Source: JACRGC01 sp041305345 | GTDB lineage: Archaea; Micrarchaeota; Micrarchaeia; Norongarragalinales; SBBD01 | Length of the DNA: 64,000 nucleotides | Direction of reading: 5' to 3' | Assembly (NCBI GenBank): GCA_041305345.1 | Contig: JBFYLP010000006.1 | Span: 248,001 to 312,000 of the forward strand | Shown here: positions 9,501 through 18,131 of the stretch, piece after piece | Position numbering within the stretch: the stretch's first letter is position 1 | Layout of the letters: every line of letters starts with the position of its first letter | Notes under the pieces: generated by a model | Seen by the model: the letters and a program-made list of their open reading frames with translations, nothing else | Told to the model about the DNA's origin: nothing | The model's database searches: none | Position numbers and translations under genes: made by a program

Positions 9501-10211
9501 ATGAAGGCGGAAGCAACGGCAGCGGTTCTCGTGATCGCAGCAATAATCATCGCATTCGCGTATTTGCAGTCGAATCCGGAACAGGGCATCCCCGATGGGT
9601 TGAAAATTAAGGCTTCGCCGGCAGCAAGCCTTCATCCTTCAGTAACCGCGTCTGAAAAGGCCGAAATCGGGAAGATTCCGATCACTACCCTTGCTTTGCA
9701 GGAATACAGCAGCCTGGTCGATGGCGCTCCCCCCTCAAGTGACAAGGTTGTGGAAGGAATTTGCGGCAATGGGATTTGCGAACTTGCTGAATCGTGCGAC
9801 GGATGCCAGCAGGATTGCGGCTGCAATGAGGATGAATACTGCAGCAATGACAACGGCGTGTGCTACCCTGCGGAGCATTGCGGGGACAATTTGTGCACCA
9901 AAAAGGAGAAAGCGGAAAATAGCTGCTGCACTGATTGCGGCTGCGTTACTTCGGAGGTTTGCAATGGTTTCTCGAATAAATGCACTGCCAAGCTCAGTAC
10001 GATTTCAGAATCCGAGGCAATAAAAATCGTGGCCGATTCCCTTGCCGCGGAAGGACTCGCGTATGGAGTGATAGGCGTTTTCGACTCTTATTTCGGCGAG
10101 GAGGCCGCGAAAATGGTAAAAATGGATTGCAGTCAAGGGATTGCGAGCTGCAAATACTACGCCTATATCGACGCCGGCGGCAGGATCGTTGCAGAATATT
10201 ATTCCGAATGA
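9501..10211 (+). CDS. Membrane-anchored cysteine-rich surface protein
   Basis: This 236-residue protein has an N-terminal membrane anchor (residues 5-22), a Ser/Pro-rich linker, then two cysteine-rich modules at about 87-157. The modules follow the pattern CGNGICE..ESC..C..DCGC and CGDNLC...CCTDCGC.....C......C, which resembles disulfide- or metal-bound knots seen in many archaeal surface proteins. The last 75 residues form a small alpha/beta domain with two more Cys. The gene starts 10 bp after the peptidase stop, so the two are probably co-transcribed and may act together at the cell surface. The function is not known. A further, out-of-frame copy of the second cysteine module lies 20 bp downstream. 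Confidence 0.8.
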   Translation: MKAEATAAVLVIAAIIIAFAYLQSNPEQGIPDGLKIKASPAASLHPSVTASEKAEIGKIPITTLALQEYSSLVDGAPPSSDKVVEGICGNGICELAESCDGCQQDCGCNEDEYCSNDNGVCYPAEHCGDNLCTKKEKAENSCCTDCGCVTSEVCNGFSNKCTAKLSTISESEAIKIVADSLAAEGLAYGVIGVFDSYFGEEAAKMVKMDCSQGIASCKYYAYIDAGGRIVAEYYSE

Positions 10212-10230
10212 GAACGGATGATTTTTCGTT

Positions 10231-10299
10231 GGCTGCTGTACCGATTGCGGCTGTTCCGCCGGTAAAACGTGCAATTCCACATCCAATTTATGCTCTTAG
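10231..10299 (+). pseudogene. Broken extra cysteine module
   Basis: Translated from 10231, this stretch gives GCCTDCGC.....C......C and ends at a TAG (10297-10299). The cysteine spacing is identical to the second module of the upstream gene (CCTDCGC, five residues, C, six residues, C). It is in a different frame from that gene, and an in-frame TGA at 10219 leaves no start codon. It therefore looks like a leftover of a once longer or duplicated cysteine-rich gene, cut off by a frameshift or rearrangement. This is a direct reading of the sequence; the history is inference. Confidence 0.65.
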
Positions 10300-10334
10300 A
10301 AGGAAACGGCTCCGGTATGCTCTCTTGAAAAAAA

Positions 10335-10482
10335 TGCAGGGAGAGGGATTCGAACCCACGCAAGCCCTAAGGCTAATGGATTTCTCAACCGCTTCTTTGG
10401 CGCGGCGCCACCGCACCTTTCTTTCTAAGAAAGGGGCAAGGCCTTGAGTCCATCCCGTTTGACCAGGCTCCGGCATCCCTGC
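10335..10482 (-). tRNA. tRNA-Leu (anticodon CAA) with a 61-nt intron
   Basis: On the minus strand the 7-bp acceptor stem GCAGGGA/TCCCTGC closes a type II tRNA. The D arm is CCG/CGG. The anticodon stem ATGGA/TCCAT encloses CTCAAG with anticodon CAA at 10446-10444. The long variable arm has an AGCC/GGCT stem, and the T loop is TTCGAAT. The discriminator base is A (10335), as expected for leucine, and no CCA is encoded. The anticodon-stem halves are separated by an intron at about 10382-10442, at the usual 37/38 position. Intron bases TTGAG (10388-10384) can pair with CTCAA of the anticodon loop, forming the bulge-helix-bulge cut by archaeal splicing endonuclease. The T stem contains one T-T mismatch. 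Confidence 0.9.
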
Positions 10483-10560
10483 ATGACGGGAAATATATCG
10501 GCTAAAATCCTTTTAAACCGGATGAAAAGTGGCATTGCAGCGCCCTTATGCCAAACCCAA

Positions 10561-10570
10561 CTTTTTAAAG
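10561..10570 (+). promoter_or_regulatory. TATA-like box deciding the start of the next gene
   Basis: The sequence CTTTTTAAAG ends 21 nt before the ATG at 10592. A transcript from this box would begin at or near that ATG, so upstream in-frame start codons (for example at 10529) are unlikely to be used. Confidence 0.45.
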
Positions 10571-10591
10571 ACGGGTTCGGCTATTATTCCC

Positions 10592-11452
10592 ATGGAACTC
10601 CTAAAGGTTTTTGTTGCATTATCCGCGATTTTTCTACTTGGTTTAACGCAGCTGCCGGCTAAAACAGAGGGCGCATATTACGTCACGCTCTCACTTCACG
10701 TGTTCATCGCCTATTCGGCGATCTTGCTTGCCCTCCTTTACGCACTAATCAAGGCAGCACGCGGAATAAACCTTCCAAAAGGAAAAAATGGGATCCAAAG
10801 GGCAGTTGCCCTTGCTGCAAGAACCGGACTGTTTTCCCTATCCTCAATGGCCCTAGCCGTCATTTTAATTGATCCGATTGAACCTATCGGAATGATGCTC
10901 GCCTCAGTGCTTTCGGGCGCGTTCTTCCTGCTTGCCAATTTGATTGACAGCAAGGTAGGGAGCATAACCCGAAATAAAAATGCGAATTGGGCGGTACTTT
11001 ACAGGCATAGCTACGCCGCCCTGCTGGTTTGCGCTGTGACAATCGCCTCGCTCCTATCCGCCATCAGCTTGCATCAGCTCTCTTCTGAGAGCGATTTGGG
11101 GATTCCAATAGGCATTGGGACGAATGGCATGATGGTGGAGCAATTGGATGGCGGGGCAGTAACACCCCCTAATGCAGTAAATTTCTCAGACGAGGCTTTG
11201 CAAAGGCTTTGGTTCTCCCCGCAATCAGCTGGGAAATGCGTGATCCTTGCGGAATCGGTGGTTTTCAGCTTCGATGTCACGCATAATTGCGTTCTTACGG
11301 AAAACGGATGGCGCCGGAGAATTTACTGCCCGGTTTTCATATCGCTAGACGAGGTTAAGAAACGCGGAGAAATGGAATTCCTGGCAACCGGCGCTTGCGA
11401 GGCAAGGGCAAAAGTCATTGTAACCGATGGAGGATTCTTGGCGGAAGGCTGA
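10592..11452 (+). CDS. Polytopic membrane protein of unknown function
   Basis: I do not recognise this protein. From the ATG at 10592 it has 286 residues. Five hydrophobic helices fill the first 165 residues, with a basic loop around residues 55-70. About 120 residues then follow that contain four cysteines (in CVILAE, NCVLTE, YCPVF, GACEA) and are probably extracytoplasmic. The arrangement suggests a small membrane-bound sensor or accessory factor, but no motif identifies it. The TATA-like box 21 nt before the ATG supports this start. It lies alone between the tRNA and a small membrane gene on the same strand. Confidence 0.7.
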   Translation: MELLKVFVALSAIFLLGLTQLPAKTEGAYYVTLSLHVFIAYSAILLALLYALIKAARGINLPKGKNGIQRAVALAARTGLFSLSSMALAVILIDPIEPIGMMLASVLSGAFFLLANLIDSKVGSITRNKNANWAVLYRHSYAALLVCAVTIASLLSAISLHQLSSESDLGIPIGIGTNGMMVEQLDGGAVTPPNAVNFSDEALQRLWFSPQSAGKCVILAESVVFSFDVTHNCVLTENGWRRRIYCPVFISLDEVKKRGEMEFLATGACEARAKVIVTDGGFLAEG

Positions 11453-11581
11453 TTGGCAATGGATGGACGAAATGGGCGGAAACCGGCATTGCCTTTTCGC
11501 AACGGGGGCGGCCTATGCCCCGAAGGATCAGGATGAACAGTTAAAAACCCGCATCACCTAACTAATTCAAGGGTTGAACAA

Positions 11582-11893
11582 ATGCTCTCCATCCTTAAGG
11601 AGCTTTCGAAGCCCACAGCCGCAAAACTACTGCTGTTCCTGCTTCTTGGCGGGTACTTCACGTTTTTCTATTCGTTTCAATCTAGTATTCCTACAAATCA
11701 GCTGGATCCTTCATGTAAAAAACGCCCGATAGATGCTTCAGATATATCCTGCCTTTTTAATCAAGAGGTAACCGCAACGGGACATTCCGTTCAGAATCTC
11801 TCCCAACACGTTCGAGACGGACAAATATATTTCAATAATAGAGAATTTACTATTCTGGTACCTTATCAGCAGCGTAATCGTGTATGCGTATGA
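11582..11893 (+). CDS. Small membrane-anchored hypothetical protein
   Basis: This 103-residue product has one hydrophobic helix near the N-terminus (about residues 13-32) followed by a 70-residue polar domain with three Cys, two of them in the centre and one in the last residues (RVCV). The ATG at 11582 follows a TATA-like TTAAAAA around 11541-11548. The coding sequence is visibly more AT-rich than its neighbours. Its last 10 bases overlap the first possible start of the purB gene (11884), which suggests coupled translation if that start is used. No family was recognised, and it may be lineage-specific. Confidence 0.55.
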   Translation: MLSILKELSKPTAAKLLLFLLLGGYFTFFYSFQSSIPTNQLDPSCKKRPIDASDISCLFNQEVTATGHSVQNLSQHVRDGQIYFNNREFTILVPYQQRNRVCV

Positions 11894-13485
11894 AAAAATC
11901 CCGAAAAAACAAGGAAAAATATAGGCTGAAAATCAGGTCAATAAAGAAGCTGGCAAAAATCAAGCCTAAAAATATGGCTGAAAAAAAGCTGGCAAAGGAA
12001 GGTAGCGGAAAAAAAATAACTATAATTGGGGAGGAAAAAAATGAGGTGTTGAGGATGGAAATGGATTATTCGAATTACTTGAGCCCCTTTAGCTGGAGGT
12101 ACGGCTCGCCCGAGATGAAGAAGCTGTTTTCGGAGGTGGAAAACCGCAGGAAATGGCGCAGGGTTTGGCTAGCTCTCGCAAAGGCGCAGGCGAAGGCGGG
12201 TTTGATGGATGAGAAGGCGCTCTCGAAAATCGAGGAAAATCTCAACAACATCGACATCAACGCAGCCCATAAAATCGAGAGGGAGATCAAGCACGATTTG
12301 ATGGCAGAGCTGAAGGTGTTCGCGGAGCAGGCAGGGGAAGCTGGCGGCAAGCTCCACCTGGGCGCAACGAGCATGGACATCGAGGACAACGCGGAAGTGA
12401 TGAAGATGCTCGAGGCGATTAGGATCGTGAAGAAGGGCATTGGCGTTTGCCTTCTTGCCTATAAGAAAAGGATTAGGCAATACAAGAACGTGCAGATAAT
12501 CGCGCAGACGCATTTGCAGACGGCGGAGCCCTCGACATTGGGTTATAGGCTCACGATTTATGCGCAGGATTTGCTGCTGGATTTGGATTTGCTTGAAGTC
12601 GTGGAGAAAATGGTCAAGGGCAAGGGGTTCAAGGGAGCAGTTGGCACCTCGGCGGCATACGAGAAGCTGCTCAAGGGCAAGATGAGGGCGGAGGAGATGG
12701 AAAAGCTCGCGATGCAGGAGCTGAAGCTGCAGGCTTTCGAAGCAACTACGCAGACTTACCCCAGGAAAATCGATTTCCTCGTGGTTTCGGCATTGGCGTC
12801 CGTAGCGCAAAGCCTCCATAAATTCGCATTTGATTTGCGCATCCTGCAATCGCCCTTCATTTTCGAGATTGCAGAACCATTCGGAGAAAAGCAGGTTGGA
12901 AGCTCCGCAATGCCCTTCAAGAGGAACCCAATCAAGGCGGAGAGGATCTGCTCCTTAAGCAGATTTGTGTCCGCATTGCCCGCAGTGATGTGGAATAATG
13001 CAGCAAATTCGCTGCTTGAAAGGACGCTTGATGATTCCGCAAACAGGAGGATCGTGATCCCCGAGGCATTTTTGGCGGTGGACGAGTCTCTTAGAATAAC
13101 GGCCGCCATCATCGAGGGAATGGTCGTGAACGAGGTGCAGATCAGGAAGAATTTGGATAGGTTCGCGCCTTTCGCAATGACGGAGGTCCTGCTGGTCGAG
13201 CTTGCAAGGAAGGGGGCCGATAGGCAAAAGATGCACGAGCTGATTAGGGAAATGAGCATGATGGCGTGGCGGGTGGTGCAGGAAGGAGGGGAGAACCCGC
13301 TTAGGAAATTGGCGCTGGAAAACAAGGTTTTCGCAAAATTCCTCTCTGAAACCGAAATCAAGGAGGCGTTCAATGCGCGCTTCCATATCGGGAATGCTAT
13401 TGACAAATGCGAGAAATTCGACAGGCTGATAACTGAAGCCGTGAAGCATAGCGAATACGTTTACAAGAAGGGAGCTGAATTCTAA
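11884..13485 (+). CDS. purB: Adenylosuccinate lyase
   Basis: PurB splits SAICAR and adenylosuccinate, two fumarate-releasing steps of purine synthesis. The fumarase/aspartase superfamily signature GSSAMPFKRNP is at about residues 339-349, and LGATSMDIEDNA (about 159-170) carries the conserved substrate-binding segment. The canonical protein begins at MDYSNYLSPFSWRYGS. The reading frame stays open 57 codons further upstream to ATG 11884, overlapping the previous gene, and that extension is extremely Lys-rich. An internal ATG at 12055, preceded by GAGG elements, would give a standard-length 476-residue enzyme. The enzyme call is certain; the true start is not. The extension is either a basic tail or untranslated leader. 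Confidence 0.93.
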   Translation: MRMKKSRKNKEKYRLKIRSIKKLAKIKPKNMAEKKLAKEGSGKKITIIGEEKNEVLRMEMDYSNYLSPFSWRYGSPEMKKLFSEVENRRKWRRVWLALAKAQAKAGLMDEKALSKIEENLNNIDINAAHKIEREIKHDLMAELKVFAEQAGEAGGKLHLGATSMDIEDNAEVMKMLEAIRIVKKGIGVCLLAYKKRIRQYKNVQIIAQTHLQTAEPSTLGYRLTIYAQDLLLDLDLLEVVEKMVKGKGFKGAVGTSAAYEKLLKGKMRAEEMEKLAMQELKLQAFEATTQTYPRKIDFLVVSALASVAQSLHKFAFDLRILQSPFIFEIAEPFGEKQVGSSAMPFKRNPIKAERICSLSRFVSALPAVMWNNAANSLLERTLDDSANRRIVIPEAFLAVDESLRITAAIIEGMVVNEVQIRKNLDRFAPFAMTEVLLVELARKGADRQKMHELIREMSMMAWRVVQEGGENPLRKLALENKVFAKFLSETEIKEAFNARFHIGNAIDKCEKFDRLITEAVKHSEYVYKKGAEF

Positions 13486-13545
13486 AAGGGGAAAAACATT
13501 GGGAAAATCAGCTGTAAGAATGCCCCCTTGTTCAGTTTGCTGCCA

Positions 13546-15507
13546 TCAACAATCGATGCGGTAGATGGCAATGACCGGTCCAGCTGAGCTTTCATACACC
13601 TTGACGAATGCGGAGTTTGCTTCAAAAAGACGGCTTTCTGCGCTGAAAATTGCCTTCTCCGAGGGACCGAGAAACAGGTAGGATGCGCGGTATTTCCGGG
13701 GTACTGCGCAGGTAGGATCTGCAAAAAATGATTGCACATCCCTCTCGATTGGCCGCTTCCTCGCCTCAAGCCCGTGGGAGAACAGGTACCACCGAAGGCC
13801 CATAACAGCCTGCCTTCCGGTAAGGCCGGGCACGACGTGGGCGTGCGCATCGCTTGTAAGCCAAACCGCATCTGGATCCGTATTCTCCCTGATCCACTCT
13901 GCAATCTCAAAATCAGCACTGCTGTATAGGGTTGGCCTATCGCCGTGCCAATAAATGAGGGTCAAAACGCCCGAGAATGTTGCAAAAATGAGTAGGAGTA
14001 AAGCGATTGGGATTAGGAGCCTGCGCCCAAGTGCAACGAATATGGGTTCACCCGCGTTACTGCGCCTACGTCCAAGGGAAACTAACGCATCCAAAGCAAT
14101 TCCTGCGAAATAACAAAGGAAGAGGAAGAATGCGATGAAAACCTTGTTTGTATCCCAGTCCCAGGGTGCGAGCTGGAAAAGGTTTCCAAGAAGGAAGAGG
14201 AGGAAGCAGGGAAGGGCCATCAGCCGCATTTCCCTCGAGGATAGGAAGAAACCTATTATTGCAAGGGGGAGGATCACGCCAAAATTCCTAAGCCAGTAAA
14301 CTGCCAATTCCGGAATTGATGCGCCGGATGGTTGCATCCAGCCGAAGCGGTATTTAAAATATTCTGCGCCCTCGATTTGCGATTGCATGAAAAGGAGCTG
14401 GGGAAGCGCAAGGGCAAGGCAGGGAATGATGAAATATGCTAAATCGCAAGTGAGCCGCCGGCGGTCATTTGCTATGAGGAAGGCATATGAGAAAGCCGTT
14501 GCCGCAAGGCCGGATGCCATAAGGAAGGAATGCGCGTGCACGAGCGGCAGCAGCCCTAAAAGCGATCCGGCAATGAATAAGTTTTGCCTGCTGCGTTTTG
14601 AAATGGCCTCGAGCAGAAGCAATAGCAGCACGAGCAAAAGGCCAAGGCCCATGATTGATGAGCGCTGGGGGAGGAAAAAGGAGTAGAGCAGGTTCATGAA
14701 TTCTATCCGGTCCAATCCCTCGTGGAGTGAAAAGCCGTACGGGACGCCCGGGGGGTCGATGTGGGAATATGCCTTTGCGGGATGCATTAGGAAATTCATT
14801 GGATCAGGGGAAGCGGCGGCATCCTTCAATGCATAGTATGCGCCGAAGTTGCCGTTGAATAAGAACAACAGGATGAGGAATGCGCCGGCCCATCTGCGCC
14901 TGCCGAAATGGGCGCCAAGGAAATAGAGGAAAGAGACCATGGTGAAATAGAAAATGACGTGCGGAAGGATGAGCGAATCGGAAAGCATAAGGCCCCCTTT
15001 CAAGTAGATTGCGGAGAGGAAATCGATGAGGAAGGGGTATGCAAGAGAGGCATTTTGGAGGATTGGGTATTTTGGGGGGTAGTTTGCCTTTTCGGAAAAC
15101 GAATGGATCACGCCAAGGTGGAACGGCGCATCGCCCCAGATGTTTCCACCCGCGATCATGTTCCCCCCATCCATATGGGGAAGGAGCCTCGCATTCAGAT
15201 ATATTAGGAATGCAAGAACGCAAAGGCAGAATGCAAGCCCCCAGATATCACCGGCCAATTTTAGCCTTTGATGGCGGTAATATTTCGCAAAAATCAGCAG
15301 AAGCACTAAGGAGCTTAGGAGTATGGAAAATTCGCTAAGGGAACCAAGGCACCAGGAGAGGATGAAAACAAGCCAAGTAGAAACAAGAATCCCAAGTCCG
15401 AGTGCAAATGCGCCCTTCTTCCACCAATCGTCCAGGAATTTTAGGTGGTTGCTGATAAAAATGCCAAAAAGGAAACCGCTTATCGTGAATGCAGCTGCAA
15501 CGAGCAT
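13546..15507 (-). CDS. GT-C fold integral membrane glycosyltransferase-like protein
   Basis: This 653-residue protein has about 12-13 transmembrane helices and a C-terminal extracytoplasmic domain of about 120 residues. The first large outer loop holds the acidic motif WGDAPFH (residues 124-130), placed like the catalytic Asp of GT-C enzymes (PMT/ArnT/AglB superfamily) that use lipid-linked sugars. The C-terminal part contains EWIRENTDPDAVWL, a segment typical of this group. The likely role is transfer of a sugar from a polyprenyl-phosphate donor to a lipid or protein outside the membrane. It is divergent from the aIF5B gene. The substrate is unknown; the GT-C assignment is by topology and motif. 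Confidence 0.75.
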   Translation of the reverse strand: MLVAAAFTISGFLFGIFISNHLKFLDDWWKKGAFALGLGILVSTWLVFILSWCLGSLSEFSILLSSLVLLLIFAKYYRHQRLKLAGDIWGLAFCLCVLAFLIYLNARLLPHMDGGNMIAGGNIWGDAPFHLGVIHSFSEKANYPPKYPILQNASLAYPFLIDFLSAIYLKGGLMLSDSLILPHVIFYFTMVSFLYFLGAHFGRRRWAGAFLILLFLFNGNFGAYYALKDAAASPDPMNFLMHPAKAYSHIDPPGVPYGFSLHEGLDRIEFMNLLYSFFLPQRSSIMGLGLLLVLLLLLLEAISKRSRQNLFIAGSLLGLLPLVHAHSFLMASGLAATAFSYAFLIANDRRRLTCDLAYFIIPCLALALPQLLFMQSQIEGAEYFKYRFGWMQPSGASIPELAVYWLRNFGVILPLAIIGFFLSSREMRLMALPCFLLFLLGNLFQLAPWDWDTNKVFIAFFLFLCYFAGIALDALVSLGRRRSNAGEPIFVALGRRLLIPIALLLLIFATFSGVLTLIYWHGDRPTLYSSADFEIAEWIRENTDPDAVWLTSDAHAHVVPGLTGRQAVMGLRWYLFSHGLEARKRPIERDVQSFFADPTCAVPRKYRASYLFLGPSEKAIFSAESRLFEANSAFVKVYESSAGPVIAIYRIDC

Positions 15508-15648
15508 CGGACCAGCCTTGGAATCGGATAGGATGAATTTTCCAACGAACCATTATTAACGTTTGCGAGATGGTGGAAAACGTTACCCTTAAAACTGGAT
15601 GGAGCCACAATCATACCGGGGAATGATCGGACTACTGATGTGGGTAAT

Positions 15649-17400
15649 ATGCTTCGCCAACCAATAGTATGCGTGCTTGGCCACGTGGACCACGGCAAAA
15701 CCACGTTGCTAGATGGAATCAGGGAAACCGCAGTTGCCGCAAGGGAAGCTGGGGGCATCACGCAGCACGTTTCAGCTTCCGAAATACCCATATCTGCCAT
15801 AAGGGACCATTGCGGGAACCTGCTTGCAAGGATGAAAATCAACCTCACGCTGCCGGGCCTGCTTTTCATAGATACTCCGGGGCATGAGGCGTTCGTTAAC
15901 CTTAGAAGGAGGGGCGGAAGCATTGCGGACATAGCAATCCTGGTGGTGGATTTAAACCAGGGCGTGCAGCCGCAGACGAAGGAGGCAATTGAGATACTCA
16001 GGGAATACAAGACACCCTTCGTGATCGCGGCATCAAAGATAGATGCACTATCGGGATGGAGGCCCGTTAGGAACGCTTGCTTTAGCGATACATTCGGGGG
16101 GCAAAGGCAGGATGTGCGCGACCAGCTGGATACGAAACTCTACCAGCTCGTAGGCCAGCTTTCGGAAATGGGCTTCTCGACCGAAAGGTTTGATCGCATC
16201 GAGGATGTTACGAAGCAGATCGCAATCATACCCGTAAGTGCGAGGACGATGGAGGGCATACCCGAACTGCTGCTCTTCGTTGGAGGATTGGCGCAAAGGT
16301 TCCTCGAATCGCAGCTCGAGAGCAGGGAAGGCGCCCTTGGCAAGGGGAACATACTGGAAGTGAAGGAGGAAAGGGGGCTTGGAAAAACTTTGAATGTTAT
16401 CCTCTACGAGGGCGTTTTCCATCCGGGCGATGAGATAATGTTCCTGAACGTCAATGCAAAGGTTACTCGGTGCAGGATCAAGGCCCTGCTTGAGCCCGAA
16501 GGGAATGACAGGTATGCCGAAACGGAGGAGGCAGTTGCTGCAAAGGGGGTGAAGATCTGCTGCGAGTGCGCAGGCGATGCGGTTGCGGGCTCGTCCCTTT
16601 TCGTCATAAACGATTCCACTGCCACTGAAACAGAGCAACTGCTATTGAAGGAAGTTACGGAAATCGAGGTTGAAAGCGAGCAGACGGGCGTGATCGTGAA
16701 GGCGGATGCGCTTGGAAGCCTCGAGGGGATCGTGAAACTGTTCGAGGCTGAAAAAATACCAATGCGGAGGGCCTCAATTGGGAAGGTCGTAAAGAAGGAC
16801 GTGCTCGAAGCAGCGAGCGTGGCAAAACAGGACAAGTTCGCGGGAGTGATTTTTGCATTCCACACCGGGCTTGAGGATGGCGTTCTTGAGGCTGCAGGAA
16901 CCGAGCACGTGAAAATTTTCGAGGAAAAAATCATCTATAACCTAATAATCAATTACAAGGGATGGAAGGAGGAGCTGATTGCAAAGGAAAGGAGGGATTC
17001 GTTCACCGATCTTACCCTTCCTGCGAAGATTTACCTGATGCCCGGCAACTGCTTTCGCGTGAACAACCCGGCGATATTCGGGGTTGAAATCCTGGAGGGC
17101 AGAATTCGGAAGGAGAATTTGCTGATGGATGACAAGGGAGAAAAGATTGGGGAGATACGGAGCATCCAGGTTGAGAAGGAGGAAGTCGAGGAGGCGAAGA
17201 AGGGGCAGGAGGTCGCGCTTGCTGTTGGCGGAATCACTTACGGCCGGCAAGTAAGGGAGAAGCAGGTGCTCTACACGGACATTTCCCCCGAAGAAATTGA
17301 GACGATCGAGAAGAAATACATCCAATCCCTAAGTGACGGCGAGAAGGAGCTGCTATTGGAAATAAAGAAGATCAAGGGGATATTGAGTTTTGGGTTCTGA
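15649..17400 (+). CDS. infB: Translation initiation factor aIF5B (IF-2 family)
   Basis: This GTPase promotes ribosomal subunit joining with initiator tRNA. GTPase motifs run in order: GHVDHGKT (11-18), the GGITQH switch I, DTPGHE (about 77-82), and an ASKID G4 element. They are followed by the beta-barrel domain II, the alpha/beta domain III (the region around SLEGIVKLFEAEKI) and the C-terminal barrel that binds aminoacyl-tRNA. The length (about 583) matches archaeal aIF5B, which lacks the long N-terminal domain of bacterial and eukaryotic forms. I prefer ATG 15649, which leaves only ten residues before the P-loop; GTG 15640 is an alternative. It diverges from the GT-C gene at 15507. Confidence 0.96.
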   Translation: MLRQPIVCVLGHVDHGKTTLLDGIRETAVAAREAGGITQHVSASEIPISAIRDHCGNLLARMKINLTLPGLLFIDTPGHEAFVNLRRRGGSIADIAILVVDLNQGVQPQTKEAIEILREYKTPFVIAASKIDALSGWRPVRNACFSDTFGGQRQDVRDQLDTKLYQLVGQLSEMGFSTERFDRIEDVTKQIAIIPVSARTMEGIPELLLFVGGLAQRFLESQLESREGALGKGNILEVKEERGLGKTLNVILYEGVFHPGDEIMFLNVNAKVTRCRIKALLEPEGNDRYAETEEAVAAKGVKICCECAGDAVAGSSLFVINDSTATETEQLLLKEVTEIEVESEQTGVIVKADALGSLEGIVKLFEAEKIPMRRASIGKVVKKDVLEAASVAKQDKFAGVIFAFHTGLEDGVLEAAGTEHVKIFEEKIIYNLIINYKGWKEELIAKERRDSFTDLTLPAKIYLMPGNCFRVNNPAIFGVEILEGRIRKENLLMDDKGEKIGEIRSIQVEKEEVEEAKKGQEVALAVGGITYGRQVREKQVLYTDISPEEIETIEKKYIQSLSDGEKELLLEIKKIKGILSFGF

Positions 17401-17501
17401 AAAAATTTGCTGAAAGAACAGCCCGCCATCATTGCCGTCGTTAGGTTTTTTAACCCCCACCGAATAACCCTTAAAGTTTGCAAGCCCCCACGTGAACAGT
17501 G

Positions 17502-18125
17502 ATGCCGTTTCGAAAGTTCCTGAACTGGTTAGCCGGCTTATTCCGGAGGCGGAAAATAATCAGGCTGGGTTTTTACGGTGCGCCTAATGCCGGCAAGACG
17601 AGCCTTGCGAATCGGATTTCGATGGACTGGCTGGGGGAGCCGGTTGGAAAGGTTAGCGAAATCCCCCACGAGACGCGCGAAGTGCAAAAGAAGGAGCACG
17701 TTGTCGTGAAGTCGCACGGCAGGGAGCTTATAATGAACCTGCTGGATATGCCAGGGATCGCAACGAAAGTGGACTATAGGGATTTTACCGCGTATGGCTT
17801 GAAGAAGGATGAGGCGCAGCAGCGGGCAAAGGAGGCCACCAAGGGCATCATAGAAGCCATCAAGTGGCTTGAAAACGTGGATGCGGCGCTTGTCGTAATG
17901 GACGCATCGGAGGACCCATTCACGCAGGTGAACATTACAATCCTTGGGAATTTGGAGGCCAGGAAGATCCCGGTGATCGTGGTTGCAAACAAGATCGATA
18001 GCAAGAAGTCGAAGCCAGACAAGGTTCGGGAGGCGTTCCCGCAGCACCACGTCGTTGGGGTTTCTGCCCTGACTGGCGAGAACATGAACCAGCTCTACGA
18101 AATGATCGCAAAGCACGCAAGATGA
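17502..18125 (+). CDS. Era-like GTP-binding protein (archaeal type)
   Basis: This 207-residue small GTPase has a P-loop GAPNAGKT (26-33), a switch-I region rich in charged residues around SEIPHETREVQ, DMPG as G3, NKID as G4 and SALTG as G5. It belongs to the archaeal Era-like family that sits beside DUF2073 genes, as it does here (18443). It lacks the KH domain of bacterial Era, so an rRNA role is not guaranteed. The N-terminus is basic and amphipathic (FRKFLNWLAGLFRRRK), suggesting membrane or RNA contact. The TATA-like CTTAAAG about 30 nt before ATG 17502 suggests a leaderless transcript heading this three-gene operon. Confidence 0.88.
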   Translation: MPFRKFLNWLAGLFRRRKIIRLGFYGAPNAGKTSLANRISMDWLGEPVGKVSEIPHETREVQKKEHVVVKSHGRELIMNLLDMPGIATKVDYRDFTAYGLKKDEAQQRAKEATKGIIEAIKWLENVDAALVVMDASEDPFTQVNITILGNLEARKIPVIVVANKIDSKKSKPDKVREAFPQHHVVGVSALTGENMNQLYEMIAKHAR

Positions 18126-18131
18126 TTGAAA

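Noticed and set aside
11453..11581. A 25-codon frame starting at 11460
   Set aside because: It is very short, rich in Gly and Arg, with no ribosome site and no resemblance to known small proteins.
12169..12849. A 226-codon minus-strand frame in purB
   Set aside because: It is antisense to the adenylosuccinate lyase core and its composition mirrors the complementary codons of that gene.
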